Shown here: positions 7,428 through 14,024 of the stretch, in pieces
How the letters are laid out: each line of letters begins with the position of its first letter
Numbering within the stretch: the first letter of the stretch is position 1
Source: Candidatus Cloacimonadota bacterium
GTDB taxonomy: Bacteria; Cloacimonadota; Cloacimonadia; Cloacimonadales; Cloacimonadaceae
NCBI GenBank assembly: GCA_017995495.1
Contig: JAGOIS010000020.1
Coordinates: forward strand, 1 to 14,516
DNA length: 14,516 nucleotides
Direction of reading: 5' to 3'
The notes under the pieces: generated by a model
Seen by the model: the letters and a program-made list of their open reading frames with translations, nothing else
Database searches by the model: none
What the model was told of the DNA's origin: nothing
Program-made: the position numbers and the translations under genes

Positions 7428-7549
7428 TAAAATTCCTGCCTGCGGCCCTGTAACGGGATGTCCTGGCCCAGCCTCCATCCCCCCATATTCCTTTCCTCAG
7501 GGCCAGCTCCGCGCCCTGCCTGAGCCCTGTTCCGGAGGCAGGCACGTGG

Positions 7550-7582
7550 CCACAAACAGCGCCGGGTTTTGAGACCCGGCGC
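7550..7582 (-). terminator. Rho-independent terminator after the C10 protease gene
   Basis: Perfect 9-bp GC-rich stem GCGCCGGGT/ACCCGGCGC (7559-7567 with 7574-7582), six-base loop, followed on the minus strand by TGTTTGT. It lies 24 bases beyond the protease stop at 7606. The T run is interrupted, but stem and position are convincing. Confidence 0.8.
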
Positions 7583-7605
7583 GAGGACTGGAGGGTTGTT
7601 TCGGT

Positions 7606-10600
7606 TTATTCCTTTTTAAAGGGATCGATCGTGCCTGGGCTATCCTTGGCGTGAGCTGGAAAGCAGAACTTTTCCACCACCCGGTAAAACATCATCGGTG
7701 AGGGGATAGGGCTGATGGTGAGGCTTCCCGCGTTGAGATTGCTGGCCTCCTGGGTGGAGTAGCTGCCCACTGGGTTGGTGTCGCTGTAAACATCGTAGGT
7801 CATCACAGTATTTTGGGCCCAGGTAAGGATCACCTGATTGTTGGTTGTATCCAGCTGAATGGTTACGGCGGGCTGGACCGGAGGCGGGTATGCCACCACA
7901 TTCAGGACGTAATTGCCTGTGGCTGCCGAGTAGCCGCCGATCACTATGAAGCAGGTTCCCGCGGGCACATAGTTGCAGCCGCTGTCCACGTATGACACCT
8001 GGGTGGGTCCGTCATCATCGATCAGGAGCACATCCCCGGGATTGGTACCGGGCGAGGTGACCACTGCCAGGGCGGTGTCGTAGGATGATCCCGCCAGATC
8101 AACGCTCAGCAGGGTGGGTTGGCTCAGGGTAAGCTGATAGACCACGTCTTTGGAGCTGCCCAGAGTCAGGGTTCCGCTGTAGTATCCCGTGATGGGATTA
8201 AGCAGGTTCACCAGGCCGCCGGCCACGCCATACGGGCCATAATCGTGATTGTACTGGGCGGTGGAAAAGGAATCCGTGTAAGGCAGGGCGTTGATCACGA
8301 TGGGATTGCCGGCTGTATCGCCCAGCAGATAGGTGGTGCCGAACAGACGCACAAATCCGGTCCCCGTGGTGGCGGAGATCACGCTGAGAGATTCGTGGTC
8401 TACTGTCCTGTGGGCCACCAATCCTGTATCTGTGGCCCGCATGATGAATTGATATTTGCCAAAGGGTGGCACATTGACGGTGGCTGGCAACAGAGTGGAT
8501 CCATCCATCTCATAAAGGGTGTAATTCAAGGCCCCCATGCCTTGAAGGGCGGGATTGTAATTATCCGGCTGGGCGCCCAGGTTCCTGATGGTCACAGTAT
8601 AATCCACGCTGCCTCCGGCCAGCAGATAGCCATCGGGAGGAAAATCCACCGCGAAATCGTACTGGGGGGCTTCCATAACCCGCACATCGTCGATATGCCA
8701 GCCATGCCTTTGGGCAGAGCCATCCGATTTCAAACGGAAGCGCAACATCACGTTGGGCTGGCCCAGATAGGCCTGGAGACTGAACATCTCCGGTTTCCAC
8801 CAGCTGTTGTCCGGCACGGTATTCCCGGTTCCCCATTCCGGATAGGATGATTCCATGAAGCAGGGTCCTTCAGGATTATTGTAGGCGGGAGGCACATAAT
8901 TTCCCGATCCCAGGTATTCATGGGGCATCAGGATCATCCAGCTGAGGCCTCCGTCCGGGGAGATTTCCACGTAGCAGTGGTCCCAATTGTTTTCTGTTTT
9001 GGCTATTTGGTGGAAGTAGAGCATAGGATTGACAGCGGTTGCCAGGGAGAAAGTATAGGTGGTGGTCAGCATATTCGTATTGTTGGCCTGATATGCGTTC
9101 CAGGCGGATTGCGCGCCTTCGGAGCAAAGCGTTGTGTCGATCAGCCAGGGCGTCTGGCTGGCAGGATCGCTGACCATATTCACAAAACCTGCCTCCAAGT
9201 TCTCGAACCAGGGATACGGCAGAGTGGGAGTGCCCTGGGTGACGAAGCTGCCGGGACCGGCCCAGGAGCTGTAAACGTTCACGCCTGGATAGAAGGAGCG
9301 CACATACCAGTCGTAGGGCGTGCCTTGTTGCAAGCCCTGCAGGTTGAAGGGGTTGTTGGGGATCAGGGGAAGATAGATCCCCGTTCCGGGAGTAAATCCC
9401 GGAGGGCCGAATTCGATGTCCCAAACATTGGTGGAGCCGTTTTCGGTCCATTGCAGCCAGGCATCGGTGAAATTGACGCTTGGTGTCCATAAACCCGAGG
9501 GCGGCGGCGGAGCCAGGGTCGTCACCTGGTTTGAGATCGCTGGATTGGAGTTGCCGGCCCCGTTGAAGGCAGTTACGCGGTAGATGTAAGTCTGCAGGGG
9601 CATCAGACCGAAGTCCACAAAACTATTGGCGTTGGCCGGAGCCGTGCCGCGGAAATACCAGTTAAGGTCCGTGACCAGTTTACAATCGATGCTGAAGCCA
9701 GTCTCGTTGTTGGAATTGTCCGTCCAGGTCAATTGGACCGTATCGTAACCCACGGCAGTGGCCACAGCGTTGGAAGGGTCCGCCGGAACCGCCAGGGCGC
9801 CGGTGTAATCCTGGTTGAGATAAAGGGTGGTGATGTTGGTGTAGGTTCTGGAGCTGGGGTTGAAAGTGTAGCCGCTCAAAGCAGGGGTGGCGGTTCCGCT
9901 GTAGTTCATGGGCAGGGGAAGGCTGTAAAAGCCGCTGGCGTCAGTGACCGCGGTGCCCGCGCCGCTGAAACTGACGCTCACATTGGGCAGCGGATTGGAG
10001 GAAGCGTCCCTGATGGTGCCGGCCACGTTCACCCCGGGCTGGATATTGTAATAAGCCCATTGGAAATAGCTGAAATCCGTTCCTGAAACCGGAACGAGAT
10101 TGTTCAAGGTGAAGTATCCGTCATAGGCCCCGCCCCAGCCAAAATTAAAGTGGAATCCGGTGGGGGAATTATTGTCGTATCCGTCCATCACGAAGCTGTG
10201 CCCGGTGGTGTTGGACGCGTTGTATCCCTGGTAAACGATGGGCCGGCCCAGATCCAGATCACCCTTCATCATGCCGTCCCAGGTGGCGTCAGAATAGGGG
10301 TACCGCCATAACCATTGAGCGGCGGGATCGTAGCTGAAGAACTTCTCCATGGCATCGTTGGTGAAGACCAGGGCGGCTGAAGCTGCCGATCCATAGTCCG
10401 TGTCCACCGAGACACCGCAGTGGTAGATCAGGGTGCAGATGTCGGGATCCACTGAGGAGATGGAGTTCGGCATGGAAGCCCAGTTGTAGGCGATGTTAAA
10501 GCTCACTCCCAGAGTCCCATAATTTGGCAGATAGGTTGATCCGTCCTGATAACTGTGCATCCCCACACCCTGGGGGGGCCAGTTCCATTTCTTCATCACC

Positions 10601-11151
10601 TGCGCCATGGCGGTGGCCACGCAGCCCGCGTAGGCGGTGATGCCGCCTTGGGAAGGGCAATAGTTGTTATAGGGATGGTTTTGGTTCCAGGTGGTCGCGC
10701 ACAGGGGTGACACAGCCCGGCTGCCATCCTGTTGAGGCAGGTTGTCGGTCAATATCTGGTCCCAGGCTGGCCTGGTCTCGCGGTTGGAAAACTGGCCCAA
10801 GATCGCCTCCGCGATCTGCTCCTCGTAGTTTCTCACCCAGTAAGCCGTGGCCGGACAGGTGATGGGATACTCAAACCTGCCGGTGTCGCTGTATGCCAGG
10901 ATGGGCATCGCGGCGTCGTCAGCGGCCACCAGCACCCAGCCGCCGTCCCTGGCGGACAGGATGTAATACAGGATCATCCCTTCCTGTTCGACCGCCGTGG
11001 TGGTTTCGATCAACTTGGGCGGAGCCTCGGGAAAGGCGTTCCGCAGCCATTTTCCCCCTATCTCGATCACCTCCTCCCTGGCCACCGAAGTTCCGGCCAG
11101 AGAGGCAAAACAGAGTAAAACCAAGGTCAGGGCAGGAATTGTCTTCTTCAT
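7606..11151 (-). CDS. Secreted multidomain C10 family cysteine protease (streptopain-like)
   Basis: 1181 residues. The ATG at 11151 has AAGGAG seven bases upstream and opens a signal peptide (1-24, ending TSVA). Residues ~26-140 resemble the inhibitory Spi propeptide. The C10 catalytic domain covers ~147-371: TTWNQNHPYN with oxyanion-hole Q157, nucleophile C177 in YAGCVATAMAQ, H318 in TGHSFVMDGYD, and NFGWGG with W339. Then come a carboxypeptidase-regulatory-like domain (374-452), two fibronectin-III-like domains (455-546, 548-640), a jelly-roll/MAM-like 'choice-of-anchor' domain (645-828, ending GWHIDDVRV), a CARDB-like region (830-945), a PPC-like domain (~955-1090) and a final Fn3-like domain. 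No clear type IX sorting domain is visible at the C-terminus. Streptopain itself is about 400 residues, so roughly 800 are accessory. Likely role: extracellular protein breakdown. It is transcribed alone, divergently from etfA. Confidence 0.92.
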   Translation of the reverse strand: MKKTIPALTLVLLCFASLAGTSVAREEVIEIGGKWLRNAFPEAPPKLIETTTAVEQEGMILYYILSARDGGWVLVAADDAAMPILAYSDTGRFEYPITCPATAYWVRNYEEQIAEAILGQFSNRETRPAWDQILTDNLPQQDGSRAVSPLCATTWNQNHPYNNYCPSQGGITAYAGCVATAMAQVMKKWNWPPQGVGMHSYQDGSTYLPNYGTLGVSFNIAYNWASMPNSISSVDPDICTLIYHCGVSVDTDYGSAASAALVFTNDAMEKFFSYDPAAQWLWRYPYSDATWDGMMKGDLDLGRPIVYQGYNASNTTGHSFVMDGYDNNSPTGFHFNFGWGGAYDGYFTLNNLVPVSGTDFSYFQWAYYNIQPGVNVAGTIRDASSNPLPNVSVSFSGAGTAVTDASGFYSLPLPMNYSGTATPALSGYTFNPSSRTYTNITTLYLNQDYTGALAVPADPSNAVATAVGYDTVQLTWTDNSNNETGFSIDCKLVTDLNWYFRGTAPANANSFVDFGLMPLQTYIYRVTAFNGAGNSNPAISNQVTTLAPPPPSGLWTPSVNFTDAWLQWTENGSTNVWDIEFGPPGFTPGTGIYLPLIPNNPFNLQGLQQGTPYDWYVRSFYPGVNVYSSWAGPGSFVTQGTPTLPYPWFENLEAGFVNMVSDPASQTPWLIDTTLCSEGAQSAWNAYQANNTNMLTTTYTFSLATAVNPMLYFHQIAKTENNWDHCYVEISPDGGLSWMILMPHEYLGSGNYVPPAYNNPEGPCFMESSYPEWGTGNTVPDNSWWKPEMFSLQAYLGQPNVMLRFRLKSDGSAQRHGWHIDDVRVMEAPQYDFAVDFPPDGYLLAGGSVDYTVTIRNLGAQPDNYNPALQGMGALNYTLYEMDGSTLLPATVNVPPFGKYQFIMRATDTGLVAHRTVDHESLSVISATTGTGFVRLFGTTYLLGDTAGNPIVINALPYTDSFSTAQYNHDYGPYGVAGGLVNLLNPITGYYSGTLTLGSSKDVVYQLTLSQPTLLSVDLAGSSYDTALAVVTSPGTNPGDVLLIDDDGPTQVSYVDSGCNYVPAGTCFIVIGGYSAATGNYVLNVVAYPPPVQPAVTIQLDTTNNQVILTWAQNTVMTYDVYSDTNPVGSYSTQEASNLNAGSLTISPIPSPMMFYRVVEKFCFPAHAKDSPGTIDPFKKE

Positions 11152-11295
11152 GATGTTCTCCTTGCGGGAAGGTTGGTAAATTTGGCAGGGTTCAGAGCCT
11201 TCCCGGCAACGGAAGGGCGCTGAGTTAATGTATCACCGGATCGATCGCGGCTGGCATCACAAAATCCGCACAACTATGCGATTGTATTGCTGTCA

Positions 11296-11324
11296 AATAA
11301 TTGAAGGATGCTCACCAATGTCAA
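11296..11324 (-). promoter_or_regulatory. Candidate promoter of the C10 protease gene
   Basis: On the minus strand TTGACA (11324-11319), 17-base spacer, then ATTATT (11301-11296), giving a leader of roughly 140 bases. A second TTGACA follows 28 bases later without a good -10. Confidence 0.35.
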
Positions 11325-11446
11325 GCTATTTATTCATGTTTTTTGCTTGTTATGCCCGCTTTTGAGTGGAATTTTCTCCACAAGCGCCCCCTTCCGCCCC
11401 TGGAAAGCGGAGACTGTCGCATCCAGCCCCGCGGGGCAAAAACGGC

Positions 11447-11475
11447 TTGACAGAATCGCGGCCCTCAAAACCCAT
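11447..11475 (+). promoter_or_regulatory. Possible promoter of etfA-queE
   Basis: Perfect TTGACA at 11447-11452, 45 bases before the etfA ATG. At 17-base spacing the -10 would be ACCCAT, which is poor, so only the -35 box supports the call. Confidence 0.25.
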
Positions 11476-11496
11476 TGCCTTCTTGGGAGTTTAGAT

Positions 11497-12687
11497 ATGA
11501 TCGAAGTTATAGACCAAAGTTGCGTGGGCTGCGGCGCCTGCCTCAAAGCCTGCGCCTACGGCGCCATCCGGATCGTGGACAAACTGGCCGTGATCGACGC
11601 CGAAAAATGCACCCTCTGCGGAGCCTGCGTGCAAGCCTGTCCGTTCGACGCCATCGTGATCCGCAAAAAAGGCGAAGTCCAGGCCGACCTCCAGGATCAT
11701 CAGGGCATCTGGGTCTTCGCCGAGCAGAAGGACGGATCGATCGCCCCCGTGGTCTTCGAGCTTCTCGGCCGGGGCCGCGAACTCGCCGACCAGATGGCCA
11801 CCGAACTCAGCGCTGTCCTGCTGGGCTCGGGGATCGAAGGCCTCACCTCGGAACTCATCGCCGCCGGGGCCGATCAGGTGATCCTGGTGGATGACCCGGA
11901 GTTGAAACACTTCCGCGACAACCGTTATGCCAAAGCGCTCTCGGAGCTGGCCAGAACCTACCAACCCGCCGTCATCCTCGCCGGAGCCACGGTCACGGGA
12001 AGGTCTTTCATCCCCCGGGTGGCGGTGCGGCTGCACACCGGGCTCACGGCGGATTGCACCGGCCTGGATTACGATCCCGCCTCCGGCAACCTGCTGCAGA
12101 CCCGGCCCGCCTTTGGCGGCAACATCATGGCCACCATCGTCACCTCCAACCACAGGCCCCAGATGGCCACCGTGCGCCACAAGGTGATGAACGCGCTGCC
12201 GCGTGACGACGGCCGCTCCGGGATCGTGATCCGCGCGCAGGTGTCGTTCGACCTTGACGAAGAGGACTGCGCCTGGCTGGGCTTTGAGCCTGAAGCCACC
12301 ACCCTGGCCAACATCACCGAGGCCAACATCATCGTCTCCGGGGGCAGGGGGCTCAAAGACGCCAAAAACTTTGCCCTCCTGGAGGAACTGGCTGCCGCGC
12401 TGGGAGGGGCCGTGGGAGCTTCGCGCGCCGCCGTGGACGCGGAGTGGATCCCCTATTCCCATCAGGTGGGCCAAACCGGCAAAACCGTCAAACCAACGGT
12501 CTACATCGCCTGCGGGATCTCCGGCGCCATCCAGCATTTGGCCGGGATGTCCTCCGCCGATTACATCATCGCCATCAACAAGGATCCCGACGCCCCCATC
12601 TTCAAGGTCGCGGACCTCGGCATCGTCGGCGATCTCTTCGAGGTGCTGCCCCTCCTCACCAAAAAGGTGAAGGAACTGCGATCCTAA
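11497..12687 (+). CDS. etfA: Electron transfer flavoprotein alpha subunit with N-terminal 2[4Fe-4S] ferredoxin domain
   Basis: 396 residues. The ATG at 11497 has GGGAG seven bases upstream; the open frame back to 11308 is rejected because the ferredoxin fold begins directly at MIEVIDQSCVGCGAC. Two CxxCxxCxxxC(P) motifs (C9, C12, C15, C19; C38, C41, C44, C48) should bind two [4Fe-4S] clusters. The EtfA N-terminal domain spans ~70-260, with RPAFGGNIMATI (203-214). The FAD-binding domain has SGGRGL (281-286), VGASRAAVD, HQVGQTGKTV (322-331), IACGISGAIQHLAG (337-350) and INKDPDAPIF (360-369), all canonical. Ferredoxin-fused EtfA proteins occur in electron-bifurcating complexes such as CarE (caffeyl-CoA reductase) and LctC (lactate dehydrogenase) of Acetobacterium. 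EtfB and an acyl-CoA or other dehydrogenase are required partners, but neither is in the window; etfA stands alone before queE. Confidence 0.93.
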   Translation: MIEVIDQSCVGCGACLKACAYGAIRIVDKLAVIDAEKCTLCGACVQACPFDAIVIRKKGEVQADLQDHQGIWVFAEQKDGSIAPVVFELLGRGRELADQMATELSAVLLGSGIEGLTSELIAAGADQVILVDDPELKHFRDNRYAKALSELARTYQPAVILAGATVTGRSFIPRVAVRLHTGLTADCTGLDYDPASGNLLQTRPAFGGNIMATIVTSNHRPQMATVRHKVMNALPRDDGRSGIVIRAQVSFDLDEEDCAWLGFEPEATTLANITEANIIVSGGRGLKDAKNFALLEELAAALGGAVGASRAAVDAEWIPYSHQVGQTGKTVKPTVYIACGISGAIQHLAGMSSADYIIAINKDPDAPIFKVADLGIVGDLFEVLPLLTKKVKELRS

Positions 12688-12707
12688 CCGCGTCCGCGGA
12701 AACCCCG

Positions 12708-13331
12708 GTGAGCCTCTCAGTTTGCGAGATCTTTTACAGCCTGCAGGGCGAATCCACCTACGCGGGCATCCCCTGCGTGTTCATCCGCCTCAGCGGTTGC
12801 AATCTGCGCTGCTCCTACTGCGACACCCGCTACGCCTGGGCTCCGGGCACCCCGATGGAGCTCGAGCGGATCGTTTCTGAAGCGCGAAAATTCCCCGCCC
12901 AACTGGTGGAAGTAACCGGAGGGGAGCCGCTTTGGCAGGATGAAACCGCCCAACTGCTGCGCGCCTTGTGCGGCGAAGGCCTCACCTGCCTGCTGGAAAC
13001 CAACGGCTCGCTCTGGCTGGAGGAGATGCCGGATGAGGTGATCCGGATCATCGACGTAAAATGCCCCGGCAGCGGCTGCGGCGATGCTTTCATGAAAGGG
13101 AACCTGAAGCTGCTCCGGCCTCACGACGAACTGAAATTTGTGCTTACCAACCATGCGGATTACCGCTTCGCCCGGGATTTCATCCAAACCAATTCCCTGG
13201 AGGGCAGGACGCTGCTCTTCTCCCCCGTGGCCTCTGTGCTCAAACCCGAAACCCTGGCTGCCTGGATGCTGGCGGATGGCACTCCGGCCAGGCTGCAACT
13301 GCAATTGCACAAGCTCCTGAACCTCAGCTGA
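12708..13331 (+). CDS. queE: 7-carboxy-7-deazaguanine synthase (radical SAM)
   Basis: 207 residues, normal for the family. It converts 6-carboxy-5,6,7,8-tetrahydropterin to 7-carboxy-7-deazaguanine, the ring-contraction step towards preQ0, queuosine and related deazaguanines. Visible motifs: SLQGE (11-15) in the substrate region; GCNLRCSYCDT with C31, C35, C38 (CX3CX2C) binding the [4Fe-4S] cluster; T40 after CD, as in QueE; VTGGEP (69-74) for SAM; LLETNGS (95-101); DVKCPGSG (116-123). The GTG at 12708 starts just before the conserved core and lies 20 bp after the etfA stop, so the two are probably co-transcribed, but it has only a weak upstream purine run (GCGGA). The frame is open further back inside etfA without a better start. 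No queC, queD or queF is adjacent. Confidence 0.93.
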   Translation: MSLSVCEIFYSLQGESTYAGIPCVFIRLSGCNLRCSYCDTRYAWAPGTPMELERIVSEARKFPAQLVEVTGGEPLWQDETAQLLRALCGEGLTCLLETNGSLWLEEMPDEVIRIIDVKCPGSGCGDAFMKGNLKLLRPHDELKFVLTNHADYRFARDFIQTNSLEGRTLLFSPVASVLKPETLAAWMLADGTPARLQLQLHKLLNLS

Positions 13332-13382
13332 CCTGGCGGTAATCTCCCGGCTCATCCTGCGCGCCAACACCCCACCACCCCT

Positions 13383-13420
13383 GCTGGAGTCCAGCGAGTG
13401 CGGCGAGCTTGGACTCCAGC
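13383..13420. repeat. Hairpin repeat, copy A
   Basis: Perfect 11-bp inverted repeat GCTGGAGTCCA/TGGACTCCAGC around a 16-base loop (GCGAGTGCGGCGAGCT). It begins 52 bases after the queE stop. There is no T run behind it, so it is not a standard terminator. Confidence 0.85.
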
Positions 13421-13446
13421 CAGATCACCCGCCCGCCCCGAACGTA

Positions 13447-13493
13447 TGTCATTCCGGAGTGGAGCGCCTTGGATCGAAGGGACGGAATCCAGG
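13447..13493. repeat. REP-like element, TGTCATTCCGGA...GGAATCCAGG
   Basis: It begins TGTCATTCCGGAGTGG and ends GACGGAATCCAGG, an imperfect inverted layout like the widespread GTCATTCC...GGAATCCAG dispersed repeats of many bacterial genomes. Related inverted copies occur at 13837-13868 and near 14003-14016. Confidence 0.55.
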
Positions 13494-13510
13494 CAGGCGG
13501 GACGCCTGCC
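13492..13510. repeat. GC-rich hairpin GGCAGGCG-GGA-CGCCTGCC
   Basis: Perfect 8-bp stem with a three-base loop (13492-13499 with 13503-13510), abutting the REP-like element. No T run on either side. Confidence 0.75.
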
Positions 13511-13532
13511 GCTCCGTGGTGTGGGGAAAGAC

Positions 13533-13558
13533 AGCTCGTGCCTCGCTGGACGCCAGGC
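13533..13558. repeat. Hairpin repeat, degenerate copy B (inverted)
   Basis: It retains the inverted loop and one arm (AGCTCGTGCCTCGCTGGAC followed by GCCAGG), but the left arm has decayed, so no full stem forms. With the following pyrimidine tract to 13602 it is similar to 13703-13773, offset by 170-171 bases. Confidence 0.65.
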
Positions 13559-13560
13559 TG

Positions 13561-13599
13561 TCCACCAACTTTTTCCCCTTGTCCCTTTATCCCCTCCTG
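13561..13599. repeat. Pyrimidine tract 1, ending CTGTAG
   Basis: Almost pure C/T run on the plus strand between hairpin copies B and C. It leads into CTGTAG (13597-13602), a junction repeated at 13693 and 13768. Confidence 0.6.
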
Positions 13600-13617
13600 T
13601 AGTCCATGCCAGGTCTT

Positions 13618-13653
13618 GCTGGAGTCGAGCGAAGCATGAGCATCGACTCCAGC
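13618..13653. repeat. Hairpin repeat, copy C with compensatory stem change
   Basis: Perfect 11-bp stem GCTGGAGTCGA/TCGACTCCAGC around a 14-base loop (GCGAAGCATGAGCA). Compared with copy A, position 10 of the left arm is G instead of C and its partner is C instead of G, so pairing is preserved. Confidence 0.85.
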
Positions 13654-13659
13654 CAGGCT

Positions 13660-13690
13660 ACACCCTTCCACCCTTTCACCCTTCCACGTC
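13660..13690. repeat. Pyrimidine tract 2
   Basis: C/T-rich run with scattered A, containing short CCCTTCCAC and CCCTTTCAC-like units, located between hairpin copies C and D. It leads into CTGTAG at 13693-13698. Confidence 0.55.
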
Positions 13691-13691
13691 T

Positions 13692-13727
13692 GCTGTAGTC
13701 CAAGCTCGTGCCTCGCTGGACTCCAGC
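13692..13727. repeat. Hairpin repeat, copy D (inverted)
   Basis: GCTGTAGTCCA/TGGACTCCAGC, 10 of 11 positions paired, with a 14-base loop AGCTCGTGCCTCGC that is the reverse complement of the loop consensus. It is inverted relative to copies A, C and E. Confidence 0.85.
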
Positions 13728-13732
13728 CTGGT

Positions 13733-13767
13733 GCCAACATTTTCCCTTTTTCCCCTTTTCTCCCTGT
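13733..13767. repeat. Pyrimidine tract 3
   Basis: Blocks of T3-5 and C3-4 after copy D, ending in CTGTAG at 13768-13773. Aligned with tract 1, it has the same order of C and T blocks. Confidence 0.6.
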
Positions 13768-13783
13768 CTGTAGGAAGAATGGA

Positions 13784-13822
13784 ACACGGATGACACGGAT
13801 CGACAGGATCAAACGGATACAG
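13784..13822. repeat. Short degenerate tandem of ACGGAT/ACAGGAT units
   Basis: ACACGGATG, ACACGGATCG, ACAGGATCA and AACGGATAC occur consecutively, roughly every 9-10 bases. Similar runs are frequent intergenic filler in environmental genomes; no function is visible. Confidence 0.45.
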
Positions 13823-13836
13823 AACAAAGCCCGGGC

Positions 13837-13868
13837 TTGGATTCCGGGGCCCCTTCCCGGGATGACGG
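13837..13868. repeat. REP-like element, inverted copy
   Basis: It begins TTGGATTCCGGGG and ends CCCGGGATGACGG; its reverse complement matches the ends of the element at 13447-13493. The core holds the palindrome GGGGCCCC (13846-13853). Confidence 0.5.
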
Positions 13869-13883
13869 CGGGCGGCTGGGGTA

Positions 13884-13919
13884 GCTGGAGTCCAGCGAGG
13901 AACGAGCTTGGACTACAGC
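13884..13919. repeat. Hairpin repeat, copy E
   Basis: GCTGGAGTCCA/TGGACTACAGC, 10 of 11 positions paired, loop GCGAGGAACGAGCT (14 bases). The single mismatch is at the same stem position as in copy D. Confidence 0.85.
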
Positions 13920-13998
13920 GGGATTGGCAATTGCCGATCGGGCTGGATTCGAATCACCCCACCGGCCAACAAGTTGTCCCGCGGGGACCCCGACGTCA

Positions 13999-14024
13999 CT
14001 GCGTTCCGGAATGACAGGTCCGAG
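13999..14024. repeat. REP-like element fragment, inverted
   Basis: TTCCGGAATGACAGG is the reverse complement of the opening of the element at 13447. Nearby lies the palindrome GTCCC-GCG-GGGAC (about 13976-13988). No matching second arm is seen, so it may be partial. Confidence 0.4.

Larger units (their letters stand above)
11152..11496. other. Intergenic region between divergent C10 protease and etfA genes
   Basis: 345 bases that I read as non-coding, although the etfA frame stays open back to 11308. It holds two TTGACA boxes facing the protease gene (11324-11319 and 11296-11291) and one facing etfA (11447-11452). A small stem, CCTTCC paired with GGAAGG (about 11202-11218), lies in the presumed leader of the protease transcript. 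No RNA gene or known riboswitch is recognised. Confidence 0.5.

Noticed and set aside
11308..11496. 63-residue hydrophobic N-terminal extension of EtfA
   Set aside because: The ferredoxin domain normally starts the protein, the ATG at 11497 has a good ribosome binding site, and an export-like N-terminus would not suit a cytoplasmic flavoprotein.
12444..12707. Upstream extension of the queE frame inside etfA
   Set aside because: Translation is Arg/His/Pro-rich, typical of a shadow frame over GC-rich coding DNA; family homology begins right after 12708.
13324..13827. 167-codon minus-strand ORF and other ORFs over the repeat tract
   Set aside because: They read through hairpin repeats and pyrimidine tracts, giving repetitive low-complexity peptides, and no good ribosome binding site was seen.
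13383..13919. CRISPR array or integron attC cassettes
   Set aside because: Copies are few, in both orientations, irregularly spaced and unequal in loop, without uniform spacers, attC core sites or cas/integrase genes.
13940..13970. tRNA-like T-arm around GGATTCGAATC
   Set aside because: The T-loop sequence is there, but the flanking five bases do not pair and no acceptor, D or anticodon arm fits.
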